Made by a program: the position numbers and the translations under genes. Shown here piece by piece: positions 12,401-24,070 of a DNA stretch of 64,000 nucleotides (the stretch's first letter is position 1; every line of letters starts with the position of its first letter). The notes under the pieces are model-generated. The model worked only from the letters and a program-made list of their open reading frames with translations, had not been told where the DNA came from and made no database searches. Source of the stretch: Cloeon dipterum (lineage: Eukaryota > Arthropoda > Insecta > Ephemeroptera > Baetidae); the NCBI RefSeq assembly GCF_949628265.1, contig NC_088789.1, positions 36,015,883 through 36,079,882 on the forward strand. Reading direction: 5' to 3'.

Positions 12401-14213
12401 AGAGCGACACGTTGGAGTTAATTGATTGGACCTGATTTTGACCAATACTCATCAAGTTTCCAACAGAGTCGAACAGCGAGTCCTTAAAAACATTTTATTT
12501 GAATCTATTTAATATTTAAACCGCGGTTCAAGCGAACGTTTTTGACGCAGAGTTTCGGACAGTCGACGTTGTACTGACAGATGAAAGGCAGGGTTTGGTC
12601 GCACCCCCTGTGCTCGACTCCCCTTCTGGGGGTGCTCGATATGGCGACGGCCAGACAGCGGTCGAGGGCGGTCGGGGTGGTGTTGGTCGGCAGCCAAAAT
12701 TCGTTGAGAGCGAGCAGAGCCGAGGACAAGGCAAAGCCCGTCGAACACCACGCGTACTTTTTCTCAGAGTCGCAGTTGAGGTCCTCGTTCGAGCCGCTCG
12801 TCCAGTAAGTGCCGGCTAAACACGTTATTTAAATTGTTTTAGGGGCGTCTCAGGAATAAAAAAAGGGTGCAACCCTTGAAATTGCTGATGCACCGCAGGC
12901 CTTCCAGGGAGGTGACGGTGAGAAGAGTCATGTTCAGGGCCTTGCATCGCAATGCAGCCTCATTCCGCGTCACCTTTTCACGCGTTCTTTACTCTCAATT
13001 TTATGAAACTGTTTGAATACTTGCATTTATTGTTGAAACGAAATATTCTAGTCTGCAGTTCGACGATTGCATGGAACCCTCGTCTAAAGAAACACGCAAT
13101 TTTTAATTAACGTAATAAGTTAAACTCTTGAACCTACTTGGTGATGGTTTTGATGTGGGTGTGTCCTTTTTAGAAAAAGAATTAAAATTGTCTTTCACGA
13201 ATTTATTTAAAATACCTTAAGAAATGTGTTGAAGTTTGAGCAAGACAAACTGCATGGTGTTGGCTAAATTCAATATTTTCCCGATAATATTTAATCTTAT
13301 AATTCCATAAGGTGCACTACAAACCGTTGTTGTTGTTGTTGTGGTGGTGGTGGTGGTGGCTGTTGTAGTCGTGGTTGAGGTTGAGGTGCTGGTTTTAGCT
13401 GTGGTTGTTGTTGTTGTCGTCGACGTGACAGCTTCAATTTCAGTTGAAGCCACCGCTGACGAGGACGCCATTGTTGGCTCTTCTGATTTGTCGGGAGATG
13501 CATTAGTTTTAGCTTCCGCCGTCGTGTCTGCTGGTGGTGGTGGTGGCGGCGAATCGGTTGGAGATCCTGCTGTGGCAATAATGCTCTTTTCTTTTTCTGT
13601 TCCTCCGACGGTGCTTCTGGAACTCGTCTGCTCTGGAGCTGTAGGAAATTTTGTTTTCATTTCTAGGAATTTTAAATACTAATTATTACCAGGTAAAGTG
13701 CTGACGTCAATAATTTTTGACTCATCAGGCTCGCTTCCTGTCGAAACGGTGGCTCGAATCGTTGTTACCGTTGCGGGCTCGCTTTTGCGCTTAAAATTCA
13801 ACGCCAAAGTCAACGTATAAAACGTCAATTACGAATAATTGAAATTTCGATGCTTACCTTTGGCGTAGTTGTAGACGTTATTTTGGTTGTGGCGTTAACT
13901 TTTGGTGGCAGACACTTTTTAAATCCGCAACATTTGACGATGTATTTCCTCCGCAATTGTTTCGGCAAATGAATCGTGATTGGAGCTATGAAATTCATTT
14001 TAGTTGGATTTTCTACAGGCTGACGTGAATATTAACCTGCATTTCCGCCGTAAATGGTTATCTTGAGCGATCTCGCTTTGCCCTCCTGTTGGAAAGAAAA
14101 AGCTTTGATTAAGAATTTCATAGCGTTAAAATAGGCGCATTCACTTGGGGTGTAGCTTGGTCGAGCCTAATCAGCAGCGGAATCAAAATCAAGCTCCAAA
14201 TGCCGAGCTTCAT
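9438..14213 (-). CDS. Secreted mucin-like multi-CTLD protein with embedded OBP domain, copy 2
   Basis: This paralogue of the gene at 1400-6228 has the same layout: signal peptide (start 14213), basic Cys stretch, Thr-rich stalk, CTLD1 (about 13000-12530), CTLD2 (about 12430-11860, QPD motif kept), CTLD3 (about 11550-10970), OBP domain (about 11000-10400; CFLKC just after 10793, then DDECVTAYETFKC) and a terminal CTLD ending at 9438. A short exon encodes the His-rich stretch HPHQNHHQ, where copy 1 has HQNRDQ. Copy 2 has a 51-bp intron at 13639-13689 with a good TTTCCTACAG acceptor. In copy 1 the acceptor AG reads AC and the same 51 bases are open in frame. No defect breaks copy 2 in the exons I traced. 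A minor splice-edge uncertainty remains. Confidence 0.72.
13328..13430 (-). repeat. Thr-codon repeat (mucin-like stalk), copy 2
   Basis: Consecutive ACA/ACC codons occur on the minus strand, shorter than in copy 1. This points to repeat-length change since duplication. Confidence 0.8.
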
Positions 14214-15394
14214 TGCATTCGAGAAGAGTTTCGAAAGTGGACTGCCAGCAGGGCATAGCATCCTTTTTCAGCCTCTATACCTCCACATTCGAGTGACGCA
14301 TTTCCTCTCATCAATTCTACGTATAATAATTTCGCTTTATTATTTTTCAAACATTATTTTATTCGCCTTTTTCGACCAAAATTGATTTTTTAATTTAGAA
14401 AAGCTATAGGAGAATCATAAGTGGTAAATTCATGTAAAATAATTTATTCTTTTGCTTTTTAAACTCGTGTGTAAGATTCAAATTTTAAAATTCACCGAGT
14501 TCTTTTGGAATTCAAAGGTGTCGTTTTTTCTAAAGGCCTTCTCAAAGCCAGCCCAATAATGTTCTAAATTTTCTTTGGCACATTTGTTACAATACTGCTT
14601 TTAGTTTTAAAATAGCGCATTTTGAAATTTGCTAGCGAATTCAATTTTATTCGCATGCCCTGCATCCTGTATCTTGGTTAGTATTGTTGCGGCCTTGAGC
14701 GCGCTCCGAGTTTTTCCTGTCGCTGTGACCGCGTTTCGGAATTGATGCTCGGCATTGCTGCACGCCACGTAATTTTGATAAAATTTGAAATATACCCAGC
14801 AGGAGCCAGCTGTGCGATAAAATTGGTTCTCACTGCGCAGATCCAAGATGGCGTGCGAATGTGGGAAGCAAAAAGCTCTCTTTGGATTGCCGTACGAGTT
14901 TGAAAAGTTTGTTTTTATTATTCAAAAGACACAATAAGTACAAGTAATGGAAATTATACGTCACAAGATTAACCAAAACTTGCTTCTTTTCGCAAATTTT
15001 CACTTGACCGTTTTTTATCCACCTGACGCTATATCTACGCGTCGCACGAATTTGACCCCCGCTGATTATACCAAGGATATCTAGCAGGTATTTTCGTCAT
15101 GTCCAAAAGTGACATTTTTATTGGTAAAATTACTTAACGAAAAGCAAGGTAGATTCTTATTTTATTAGTTTGGAAAATTATTTGAATTAAAACTAAAGTT
15201 ATCACATTTTAACAGTCTCAACTTTATTTGGAATTGGTACATGAAACAATTGGTCCTATAATTTAAAATTTATGATTTTCTGAGCACTTGAAATTCTTAT
15301 TATTTTTTAACCCAATAAGTAGATTTAAAAACCCAATTCTTGCTGTCCAGATTATTTTTTATAAAATTAAATTAGATAAAATATAACAATGATA
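14214..15394. other. Spacer between lectin copy 2 and caspase-NACHT-ankyrin gene
   Basis: The right side carries the 3' UTR of the NLR-like gene, with AATAAA on the minus strand near 15222-15227. The left side should hold the lectin copy 2 promoter. A conserved minus-strand stretch at 14500-14850 corresponds to the possible small gene in unit 1; here it reads SNAEHQFRNAVTATGKTRSA and then hits a stop before NKCAKENLEHYWAGF. Bases 14850-15130 are unlike unit 1. Confidence 0.5.
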
Positions 15395-18300
15395 TCATTT
15401 GAAAGCCTCGAATGGTGCAATTTTGTGCAGCAAGTCCAACCGTTGCGATTCCATTGCGTATTGCAGAGCCGTTTTGCCTGCTCGGTCCGCTTTGCTGACG
15501 TCCACGTTGTTGTCCAGCAAAAGCTCAACCACCACCCACATTTTCCTCCGACAGGCAAGCACGAGGCCAGTCAATCCGCTGTCGTTGCTTTTGTCCAGAT
15601 CGATTTTTATTTCGTCGACCAGAAAACGAATCACTTGGAGTGAACCTCGAGTAATGGCCACGTGCAAACTGGTGCTTCCGTCTTTCAACTCTTCCTTGAT
15701 CAGCTCCCCATTCAATTCGTGAAGGAAGAAAACCGTTTCAAAGTGTTTCAGGGCATGTTGCAGCACGTTCAATCCCTTGTCGTCCTTCACAGTCAAGTCG
15801 GCCCCTCGCTCGACAAGCTCCTTCACCAAATCCAATTTTCCCGAACGTGCGGCATAGTGCAGAGCAGTTTTCCCGTCGCGGTCTTTGATGCTGACGTTCA
15901 GTTTCTTGGTCAACAGGATATCAACAATGTTCCACTTTCCTCGCCTGCAGGCACGGAGGATTGCTGATTCGCCGTTTTGATTGACGTCGTTGAATTCCTC
16001 AACCAGAGCAACAATCGTGTTGAGCGGATGTTCACTGTTTTTCACTGCCAGGTGCAAAGAGGTGACATCTTTGTCTTCGCCGTGGAGGAACCTGATCATT
16101 TCCAAGTTCTCCAGAGCATGTTGCAAAATATTGATTTCTCTTTCGTCATCCAGAAACAATTGGGCGCCGTTCTCAATTAATTTTCGCACCATTTGCAAGT
16201 TGTTAGACCACACGGCGACATGCAGAGCGGTCCATCCTTGGCTCGTTTTCGAATTCGCATCAAAGCCTTGGTCCAAAAGAGTTTGCAACAACTCTGGATT
16301 GTTCTCAAGGACGGCAAGATGGAGAGAACTGGTTTCTGCTTGAATGTCAAGAGATTTTATCGCCTCTTGCAAAAGGCTCGACCATCCGGATTGTTTCAAA
16401 TTGGTTTCTTCTTGGCTGTGGCTGAGAAGCATCTCCGTTATATCTGGACAATTCATCTCTTTGGTTAGGTCTAGAGGGATCATTCCTTTGTTGTTCTTCA
16501 AATTTACATCGGCTCCATAGTCAAGCAGCAATTGCACGCACTCGTGCTGATTTTTAGAGACTGCTAGGTGCAGAGCGGTCGATCCGTCTTTTTCCTGTTG
16601 ATTGACGTCGGCGCCGTGCTCGAGCAGCTTCAGCATCAATTCCAAATCATTTTCTTTCACGGCGAAAAACAACGCTTTGAATCCTTCTGTTGTTTTTAAA
16701 TTCACGTCAGCGCCAAGCTCGAGTAGCTTTTCCAATAATTTGCGACAACCTGCGGTCACGGGTAGAGGAATTCTTGAGCTCGAGTCCACGTCGTCTTCAT
16801 CGCCGCTCATGGCTGGACAATTTTCTCCCTCAAATACTTGCACGCTGGTCCGTTTGAGTATTTTGGTCCAGAATCTGTCGGGATCTAGCTCGATCAGCCT
16901 CTTCACTGACTCTAAACAATTCCCTCTTACGGCGTAATCCATGGCTGTCAAGCCCTTCCGGTCTTTGATGGTGACGTCAGCGCCGTGAGCGATAAGAATT
17001 TGTACCAAGTCAGCGTTATTTCGACTCGCGGCCAGATGCAAAGCGGTCCATCCGTACTCGCACTGCAAATCCACTTTGGCTCCTGAATTCAGGAGCTTTT
17101 GCACCGACTCAGAATAACCATTGTAAGCGGCAACGTGGAGAGCGGTCACTCTGTGTTCGTTTTCTAGATTGGTTTCGGTGCCATGATCGAGCAGAGTTTG
17201 AAGCAGTTCTTGGCAATTTCTATGAGTGGCTTCAAGCAGAGCTGTCGTGCCGTTGCGATCTTTGGAATTGACGTCAGCTCCCAGGCTGAGCAGCTCTTGC
17301 CCCAAGGTCAAACTTCCTGATTCAGCCACGTGGTGCAATGCAGTTCTTCCGTCCATGCTTTGCACGTTCACATTGAAGTGCTTTGATAGCAATTCTCGCA
17401 CCTCGTCCCATTTTTTCGATTGGCACGCATGCAAGAGCCTGTTCTCGTTTTCCAGGGCTTCGTTGCTCTTCTTATACATCGCATCGACCTGGTCAGGTTG
17501 GTCGGGAAGGCTAACCCTGATGGAGGGGTTAAAGTACCTATCCAAAATTAATGTTTTGATCGAATCGGGGAAGAATCTCTCTTGAACGATGCTGACGGCT
17601 GAGCTACCTCGGCAGTCCTGAACGTTGACATCGACTCCAGCGTGCTGGACCAGAAAACGAGTGATATCGCCCTGATCGTCGCCATTCTCGAGCAAAAGAT
17701 GCAACGGAGTTTTCCCCTCGCTCGTCTTTTCTGTCGCCAAGGAAGGGTTTTCGCTGTGCAACAGTTTGATTGTCTTGATGCCTCGGGGTGAGTGACAGGC
17801 GAAGTGCATGGCATTCCACCCGTTTTCGTCTCTGGCTGCGACTTCAGCACCGGCAGCGATTAGCTCGCGGACCAAGTGGTAGTATCCGTGTTTGGCGGCG
17901 CAGTGGAGAGGACTTTTCCCTTCCTCGTCCTTCTTCGTGACGTCACTTTGAAGCATCAAGAAATGCTCGTATTCGGTGCGATCACGTTCCGTCCAAAATT
18001 TCCTCACGGCACTCGGAATAAGAGTGTTCAAGTTGGCGTTTTTATCTCGCAGCCAAAGCAGCATTTCCCACTTTCTCTTGCCGGCAGCTAGTTGCAAAGG
18101 ACTCTTTCCGTCTTTGGTTTTGATTTCTATCAAAGTTTTACTTTTTGAAATCAAATATTCTGCTGGTTCTATTCTTCCGTGGTTAATTGAATGATGGAAA
18201 GCATTCCAGTCTTCATCCAGCATCCCATCAATTACGAAAGTCTCGTCATCACGATTCAATCCGCTGACCTTTTCTTCTAAAAGAAATTTCACAATCTCCA

Positions 18301-21300
18301 TTTGTCCGAATTCCACGGCCCAATGCAGAGGGTCTTCGCATATTTCCTTTTTTCCTCCGTGTTTGAGCAGAACCTCAAGGCACTTTACACTTCCGAATTT
18401 GCAAGCCAGGCGAAGTAGTATTTTCATTTCATCGAAATCAGCAAAAGATAAGATTCCTTTTTGCAACAGCAAGTCGAGAATTTCAAAGTGGCCCCTTCGC
18501 ACCGCATTCAATCCCAGTCTTATTTTACTGATCAACTCTGGCAAATGTGAAAACGTCACCAGCAGCCGATCAAAAAACTTGCACGCGTTATTGTTCTCGA
18601 TTTGTTGCATCAATTCTGGCAGCATAATCTCGACGCTTGCTTTGTCGAATATTCCCAATTCCAACAGTTCGATGGCGATTTCTTCACGCTCAACCGACTT
18701 GATCAACACGTCAACGGAGGCACTTTGCTCCTCAGAAAAGGAAATACTGGTTTTCACCATCTGGAAAACCTGTTTCAGATTGCCCTCTAAGATTAGAGCA
18801 ATTAGACTTTGTGTCGAAAGTGACTGTGCGGAGCTCAAGAGTCTCTTTGTGTGAGACTTGATGTCTTCCTCGCTGTCCACAGTGGAGTAGAACATGTCCA
18901 GGAACATTGTGCACTGCCGCATGTTGCTCTTGAGAAACAATTCAGAGTCCAAAGGGCCATTCGCCTTCAACAAGTGCTGCGTGGCGAGGAACTCTGCGAA
19001 AGTCTGATGTAAAAAAGTGACTTTTTCGTTCACAACGTTGGCCACTCCAATGCAGTTCATCTCGTCCACGTCTTTCCTTTTCACTCCCGGTCCGACGGGA
19101 TCGAGTCCTTTGACGACCCGAAATGCAATCAGTCGAAGGGTTTTCAAACAATTTTCTACTCTGCAAACGAACTTTGGGTGAGTCTTGTCGTATCCGTCAT
19201 TCACCAAGTACGATTGCACTTTCAACTGCATCACTTTGTCATAAATTTGGTACAGGTTGCCGTCGCCGTCGGTCTGGGCGAGCAGAGAGAGGTGCAGAGG
19301 GTTCCCGAGAACGTCCTGGTTCTTGAAGACGCTGAGCAGGCGCTCGCTTTCGTCCTTTTCCTTCCCTGCTACACACTGCAAGAAGTTGAGTTGCTTTGCT
19401 TTGTTCAGGGGCTGGATGTCGAGGAGCAGTGCTGTTTGCGCGCTTCCTTTGATCATCTCCACTTCGTGAGGCCTGGTTCCGATCAGCAGTGTTGTCCCCC
19501 TCGCATTCAAAGCTCTGATCAATTCGAGAACTTCCATTTGGTGATTCGTGCATATTTCGTCAAAACTGTCGAGGACAACGATCACCTTCTTCTGTTCAAT
19601 CCAATTTTCGATTTCTTTCGGCCTGTTTTGAGTGGTATTTGCCAGGAACTCTATCTCGTCTACTTCGTATTTGTCTGAGAAGAATTTAGTGTGTTTCTCC
19701 AGCGAAACGCGCAAAATTTTGGTGTGCGGATAGCATTTCGCGAGTTGGAAAGCAATTTCCTTGAGCACAGTCGTTTTTCCCGCTCCAGCAAGTGCACTCA
19801 AAAGCCAAAATTTGCTTTCTTTCACAGAGTTGTTTATTTCTTCCATCAACTTGTCGAAATCCAAATTAATTTTAGGTTGTTCTTCAGAGCTTGCAAGCGT
19901 GAAATTCGGTTTGACGAAGGACCTCGGCCAGTCTGGAAAGTCGAGCAGGTATTGCAGCGTTGAGTTTAGAAAAACATTTACTTCTGTTCCGGGTTTTGAG
20001 ATAAGGAGCGGCGGGAGTAAGTCTTGCAAGCATTTTCCCCTTTTGAGCTCGTCACCTTTTAAGATATCGACCAACTTTTTGAAATCACCTGTCGAAAAAG
20101 AGTTTAAATATTAAGTTTCACAGGTGTATTAGAATACTTATTGCATACCTTTGTCTCTCAATATTAGAACGAACCAGCCACTGTGGTTCGTAGCCGATAC
20201 TTTGAATTCAAATTCATTTTCAGCGGCCGAAAACTGTAAATTTAATTTTATTTTAATTTTTAATTAATTGAGTGCAGCTTACATCGTCGTGTAATAGCTC
20301 CTCCTCGTCGCTGATATCGATTAGGAACAGGATTTTGGGTTTTCCGATCCACTTCTCGTTCTTCGGACCGATGAAGTAGTGCAAAATGTCCGTGATTGGT
20401 TTTTCTTCATTCTGCACGAGCACGCAGATTTCTTTCCTCTCGTTTTCCTTCACTCTGCCAAATATGCAGGTCAAAACGCAGCCAATGTCATGCTCCAACT
20501 CAGAAGCTGAATTTCAAATTAATTTTGCGAATAAATAATCCCTTAAAGTGCTACCTTTGTCAAACAACAGTTTGAACGCGTCTCTGCCGAGTTGCCATTC
20601 GCTTGTTTCAAAATTCAAACTGTGCATCAGAGTTTTTTTAATTTCTTGCGTTTCTTCACTGAGATGATTATACACGAGGAAAGCGTGGCGACCTCTGATG
20701 TTTCGTCCAGCGTCCGACTCCCACGAGTAAAACTCTGGGTTTTTTGGAGTCTCTTCCGTGTTTCCAATCGCATCGTGCTGGCTACAAGGAATTTCCGGAG
20801 TCTCGGCTCTGGAAATTATTAAATTAATTTGGTGGTATAAAAAAACCGGAAACGCACTTGGAGAAGAAAAAGAGGGCGTCCTGCGAGAAGAGTTTCGCTT
20901 CTGGTGTTTGGCCGGCCAAGCCCTTTCTTTTCGCGCTCAGGTGGATGCCCTGAGACTCGATGTGCACTTTCCACTGGACCATCGTGAGGAGCTTGAGCAG
21001 CGGGCAGTCCTCGTCGATCGAGTCGAGCACGTTGCAGAAGGCCCTCACGAACCAGGAGCCGGATTTTTCGTTCCGATTCGCCATTGTCGCTAAAAAAAAA
21101 TCAATCAAATCGAGAGGAATATCAATTTTTACGGAGGCTTACTCTCGACTGTCGAGTAGAAAACGACAAGGTTGTGCATTTTCGGTTGGAATGTGATGCG
21201 GCACGAATTTCTGTTCTCGTACTTTTCGTCGAAATGGTTTGATTTCGTGAATCTCACGTCGGCCAGCAATCCGCGACAAGACTGAATAATTTTTAATTAA

Positions 21301-22030
21301 AAATTATTTATAGATCTAATAAATTTTTTAAGCTTACGCCAAAGTTGACGAGTTTGAGACATTTGTCAAAATTTTCCAGCTTTTTCAGTGACTGGAAGAT
21401 GTCCTCTGTGTTAAAGCAAACGAAATTGTTTATTTCTTCGCTCCAGTGGTCGGTGGAAATAACGCCCTCTTCAGTTCCGTGAGAGAGAAAGAACAGCAGG
21501 AAAACAGTCGGATCGTCTAAGTCAAGAGTAGATTTAAATTTTATTTATAATTAATTATGTTCTTTTGTACCTTTGCAATCGAAATATTTTAAGAGCTGCT
21601 GTCTGTCACTGAGCAATCGAAGCAGAAAGTCTTTCTCTGGAGATAAGAGATCCCGGAAGTTGCAATTTCTTTTCACTTGGAAGGAATGTCTCAGGTTTTG
21701 CACGTCCTCGGCGTCGCCATTCCGAGCAATTCCCTCGTAGTGTTTTGCGAGGTGTTCAGGAAGGTTTTCTTTGCGTTCGAAGGTGTAATGAACGACAAGG
21801 ACCCAAACGCTGCGGAATAATCCCGTTCCAAATTAATTGATTTTCTAAATTGAGCTGAAATCTTACCTGTCAGCCTTTTTAACTACAATTTCCCCGTTCT
21901 GGGTGTACTGGAAGAACCCCAGACCTGCCGAGTCTTTTTTCTTAATTAACGAATCTTCCATTTTGGGCGTCTCCTTGCCCGGGAAATTATTAAAAACGCA
22001 GCTGTTGCCTCTGCACTCATTGTCGGCCAT
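15395..22030 (-). CDS. Caspase / pseudo-caspase / NACHT / ankyrin receptor-like protein 1
   Basis: Nine exons (22030-21867, 21809-21571, 21516-21338, 21281-21143, 21089-20858, 20808-20555, 20506-20283, 20233-20149, 20088-15395) sum to 6210 nt, giving 2069 aa with no break. Residues ~56-318 form a caspase domain: catalytic His147 in LFFLSHGTEEG, Cys196 in NFGSCRG, and a p10-like FYSTVE...NEKSGSWFV. Residues ~318-510 are a second caspase-like fold (ILHYFIGPKNEKWIGKPKI) in which the SHG and QACRG positions are replaced (FGR; LIDISD), so it should be inactive. A NACHT ATPase follows: Walker A GAGKTT at ~607-612, Walker B VVLDSFDEIC at ~676-685, and a winged-helix motif FLHQTFAEFLATQHLL at ~863-879. 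From ~1030 to the end are some 20 or more ankyrin repeats. By family logic the ankyrins sense, NACHT oligomerises and the caspase acts. An innate immunity or cell death role is inferred. No signal peptide; cytosolic. Confidence 0.9.
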
Positions 22031-22889
22031 TTTCGACCTTCGTTGGCTGAAAAATGTCGTTGGTTCAATTTCTTTACGTCCATAAATATCTTTATCGTTA
22101 AAACTACTTGTTAAAAGGCTTGTTAAAGCATTTCCGTATCTGATAACGAGTGCGGAAGCGAAATCATCGTTGGCAACGAAACGTCCGTTTTCCTCTTTCG
22201 GGAAGTGTGGTTAATTTAGCGGCGATAAAGTAGCTAGAGTTCACTCAGAGGTTTATCGTTATATTTGAAGAGAAATAAGCAAGCGCTATCAAAGCAATAA
22301 ACAAAAACAAGGCATTGCTTGTTTATGCATCCCCAATAAGAAATGATTATTGTTTAACGAGTATTCGGACACTCGTAGTATGTATTTGATTAAATGGACC
22401 GTCTATCAGTGTGCTGATTTAAGATGACGGTGAAATATCTATCTCAAATAAGTTCAAATACTCGTTACAATTGCATACAGAGTTCTCAATCGTTTACTCA
22501 CCAGCATACGGAGAGAGGAGTTGGTATTTGATCCGCGAGTGTTTCCGCGCCGAGCGCCTCTGCAGAAGTGACGCCACAAAGCGCAGGCCGCCGCCACAAC
22601 ACGCTCGTCCGTCTGCATAAATACATAATATCGGGCGCGGAAGTCGGTTGTTAGTTAGCCTTTTAATCGCACAGAGGCTTGATGTGGGGAAATCGGAAGG
22701 ATTTTATTTCCCCCTTGTACATATTTAAATTATAAAAAGTTTGGTTGCATGTAAACCAATCGGATTAGTTCGTTTGTTAATAGCGAGAAATGTTCAACTT
22801 AGTTCAATATTGCTTGCGGCTGATAATAATAGCGGAAGTAAGCGTGTGCTGGCTTTGCAAAAATTATCGGCTTTTGCCGTCTACGCTGG

Positions 22890-22990
22890 AAAGTCCAATA
22901 ATTGTTGGCTCCGATTCATGAAAAAATGTACAGCTGCAAAGGGGTCTGGTGTCGGTGCTCTTCGCCTTTCGAGGATTGTTTAATTGTGCG
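22890..22990 (+). repeat. NLR-upstream element, copy B1 (diverged)
   Basis: It matches 30620-30730: attggctncgattcangaaa, an ATG followed by a short Cys-containing reading frame, then CTTTTCGAGGATTG and TTGTGCGAGTTTAGAAC. The ATG-led peptides of the copies resemble one another weakly. Confidence 0.55.
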
Positions 22991-23339
22991 AGTTTAGAAC
23001 AATCAAAATTGAGATGCCAGATAGAGCAGAGGATAAATACGATAATTTCAAGTATGTGAGAACAGAGCAAAATAAATTAATTACTGGAATTCTTAAGAGT
23101 TCTCCGAGGCAAAGGGTCTCAAAATTAATTTACTGGGAATGGATTAAAATCTCAGGTAGTCGGACAAAGAGAAAAAATATTGCTGTGATAACATACGGAT
23201 GGAAACCGACGAACGATATTTTTTGGAAAAATGGTAAAAAATATAAGGCTCAAAATAAGGGTTCAATTAACAGAATATTTAATTTAGAACAAGAATATTG
23301 GATTGATTTAGAGCACGAATTGACTCACGAAAAATGTAC

Positions 23340-23650
23340 TTACCACTCACAATCTGGCATTCGCGTTTGCGTGGATGGGTACTTATGTGTTTCCTCTCGT
23401 CGAAGCGCAACCTGAAGGTTGTTTTCCGCCCTTAGTGAGACCGCGAGTTGACCCGGTAGGTCACTGACCACTACGAGGCCGTAGGCGGGATCCAACCGGG
23501 CGTTTTTTCTTGACTTATTGTTAGGGGCACTAATCAGCCCTGCTGGTGGTTCACCTATAAATAACCAACTAATAAAAGGGCAAGACGACACGGGTTTCGC
23601 CCAGCATGCCAACCTTACGTAAAAAACCTCGTGCAAGAGAATAGCCGGAC
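23340..23650. repeat. Conserved upstream block, copy 1
   Basis: This block is similar to 30905-31130: cttaccactcacaatc, then a GC-rich core (gaccgcgagttgac, ggtaggtcactg, gaggccgtag), then TTTTTTCTTGAC. The T-run after a GC-rich stretch could end a pol III transcript, but I could not find properly placed A and B boxes. Its position 5' of each NLR-like gene argues for duplication of the whole upstream region rather than a mobile element. Confidence 0.55.
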
Positions 23651-23835
23651 GCGAGCAGTGCGCTGGATGAGTTGCGACAGAGGCACACTAGAGGACGCGT
23701 GCTTCTCGCGTGCGTGTTTCTGAATAATGGATATAGGACCCAATCTCACCTTAAACGAGCAAAATTCGTTCCCCCAAAGTCTGCGACGTCAGCGGGATAA
23801 AAAGTCTAATTTTTTGTACAGTAAAAAATAGTCGT

Positions 23836-23851
23836 GATAAAAATTATCAAT
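23836..23851. promoter_or_regulatory. Paired inverted GATA motifs
   Basis: The sequence TGATAAAAATTATCA holds two WGATAR sites facing each other. It is kept in the second upstream block (about 31946-31960). GATA factors drive many insect immune genes, so this is a candidate control site for the NLR-like genes, though it lies ~1.8 kb from the start codon. Confidence 0.35.
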
Positions 23852-23869
23852 GTAGAATAGAGTGGGTGC

Positions 23870-24070
23870 GCAGGCATTTTATTTCTAGAGATCGAGCGCC
23901 CAGATAGTGTTTGAATCTTGCACTAGATGTCAGCCGAATTCACTCTCTGGTCTCAAGAAAAAATGAGCAGCCGCAAAGTGGCCTGCTGCCTCTTGCCTTT
24001 ACGCGTTGAGTTGTGCGAGAAAAGAGCACAATATTTGACGCTCTGACCGTGCACAAAGTTTATGTCGTAG
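23870..24070 (+). repeat. NLR-upstream element, copy B2
   Basis: Closely related to 31965-32160 and to the reversed copy at 8130-8340. It has cagatgtcagccgaattcac-type sequence, then AAAATGAGCAGCCGCAAAGT, and ends in TTTGACGCTCTGACCGTGC. The ATG opens a 27-codon frame starting MSSRKVACCLLPL. Confidence 0.6.

Larger units (their letters stand above)
8872..16015. repeat. Segmental duplication, unit 2
   Basis: This is the counterpart of 484-8120. It holds the second CTLD-OBP gene and runs into the last coding exon of the intact caspase-NACHT-ankyrin gene. Because the NLR-like gene continues uninterrupted beyond 16015, unit 2 is the more likely source and unit 1 the derived copy. Confidence 0.82.

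Noticed and set aside
23335-23360. U1 snRNA start (ACTTACC...)
   Set aside because: Only the first bases resemble U1; the rest does not fit.
22984-23415. Plus-strand open frame of 143 codons
   Set aside because: Composition is not gene-like, it overlaps the conserved upstream block, and the paralogous block at 30700-30950 does not keep the frame.
23340-23650. tRNA-derived SINE
   Set aside because: A box-B-like GGTTGGATCC is seen on one strand, but no box A at the right place and no tail; the pair is better explained by local duplication.
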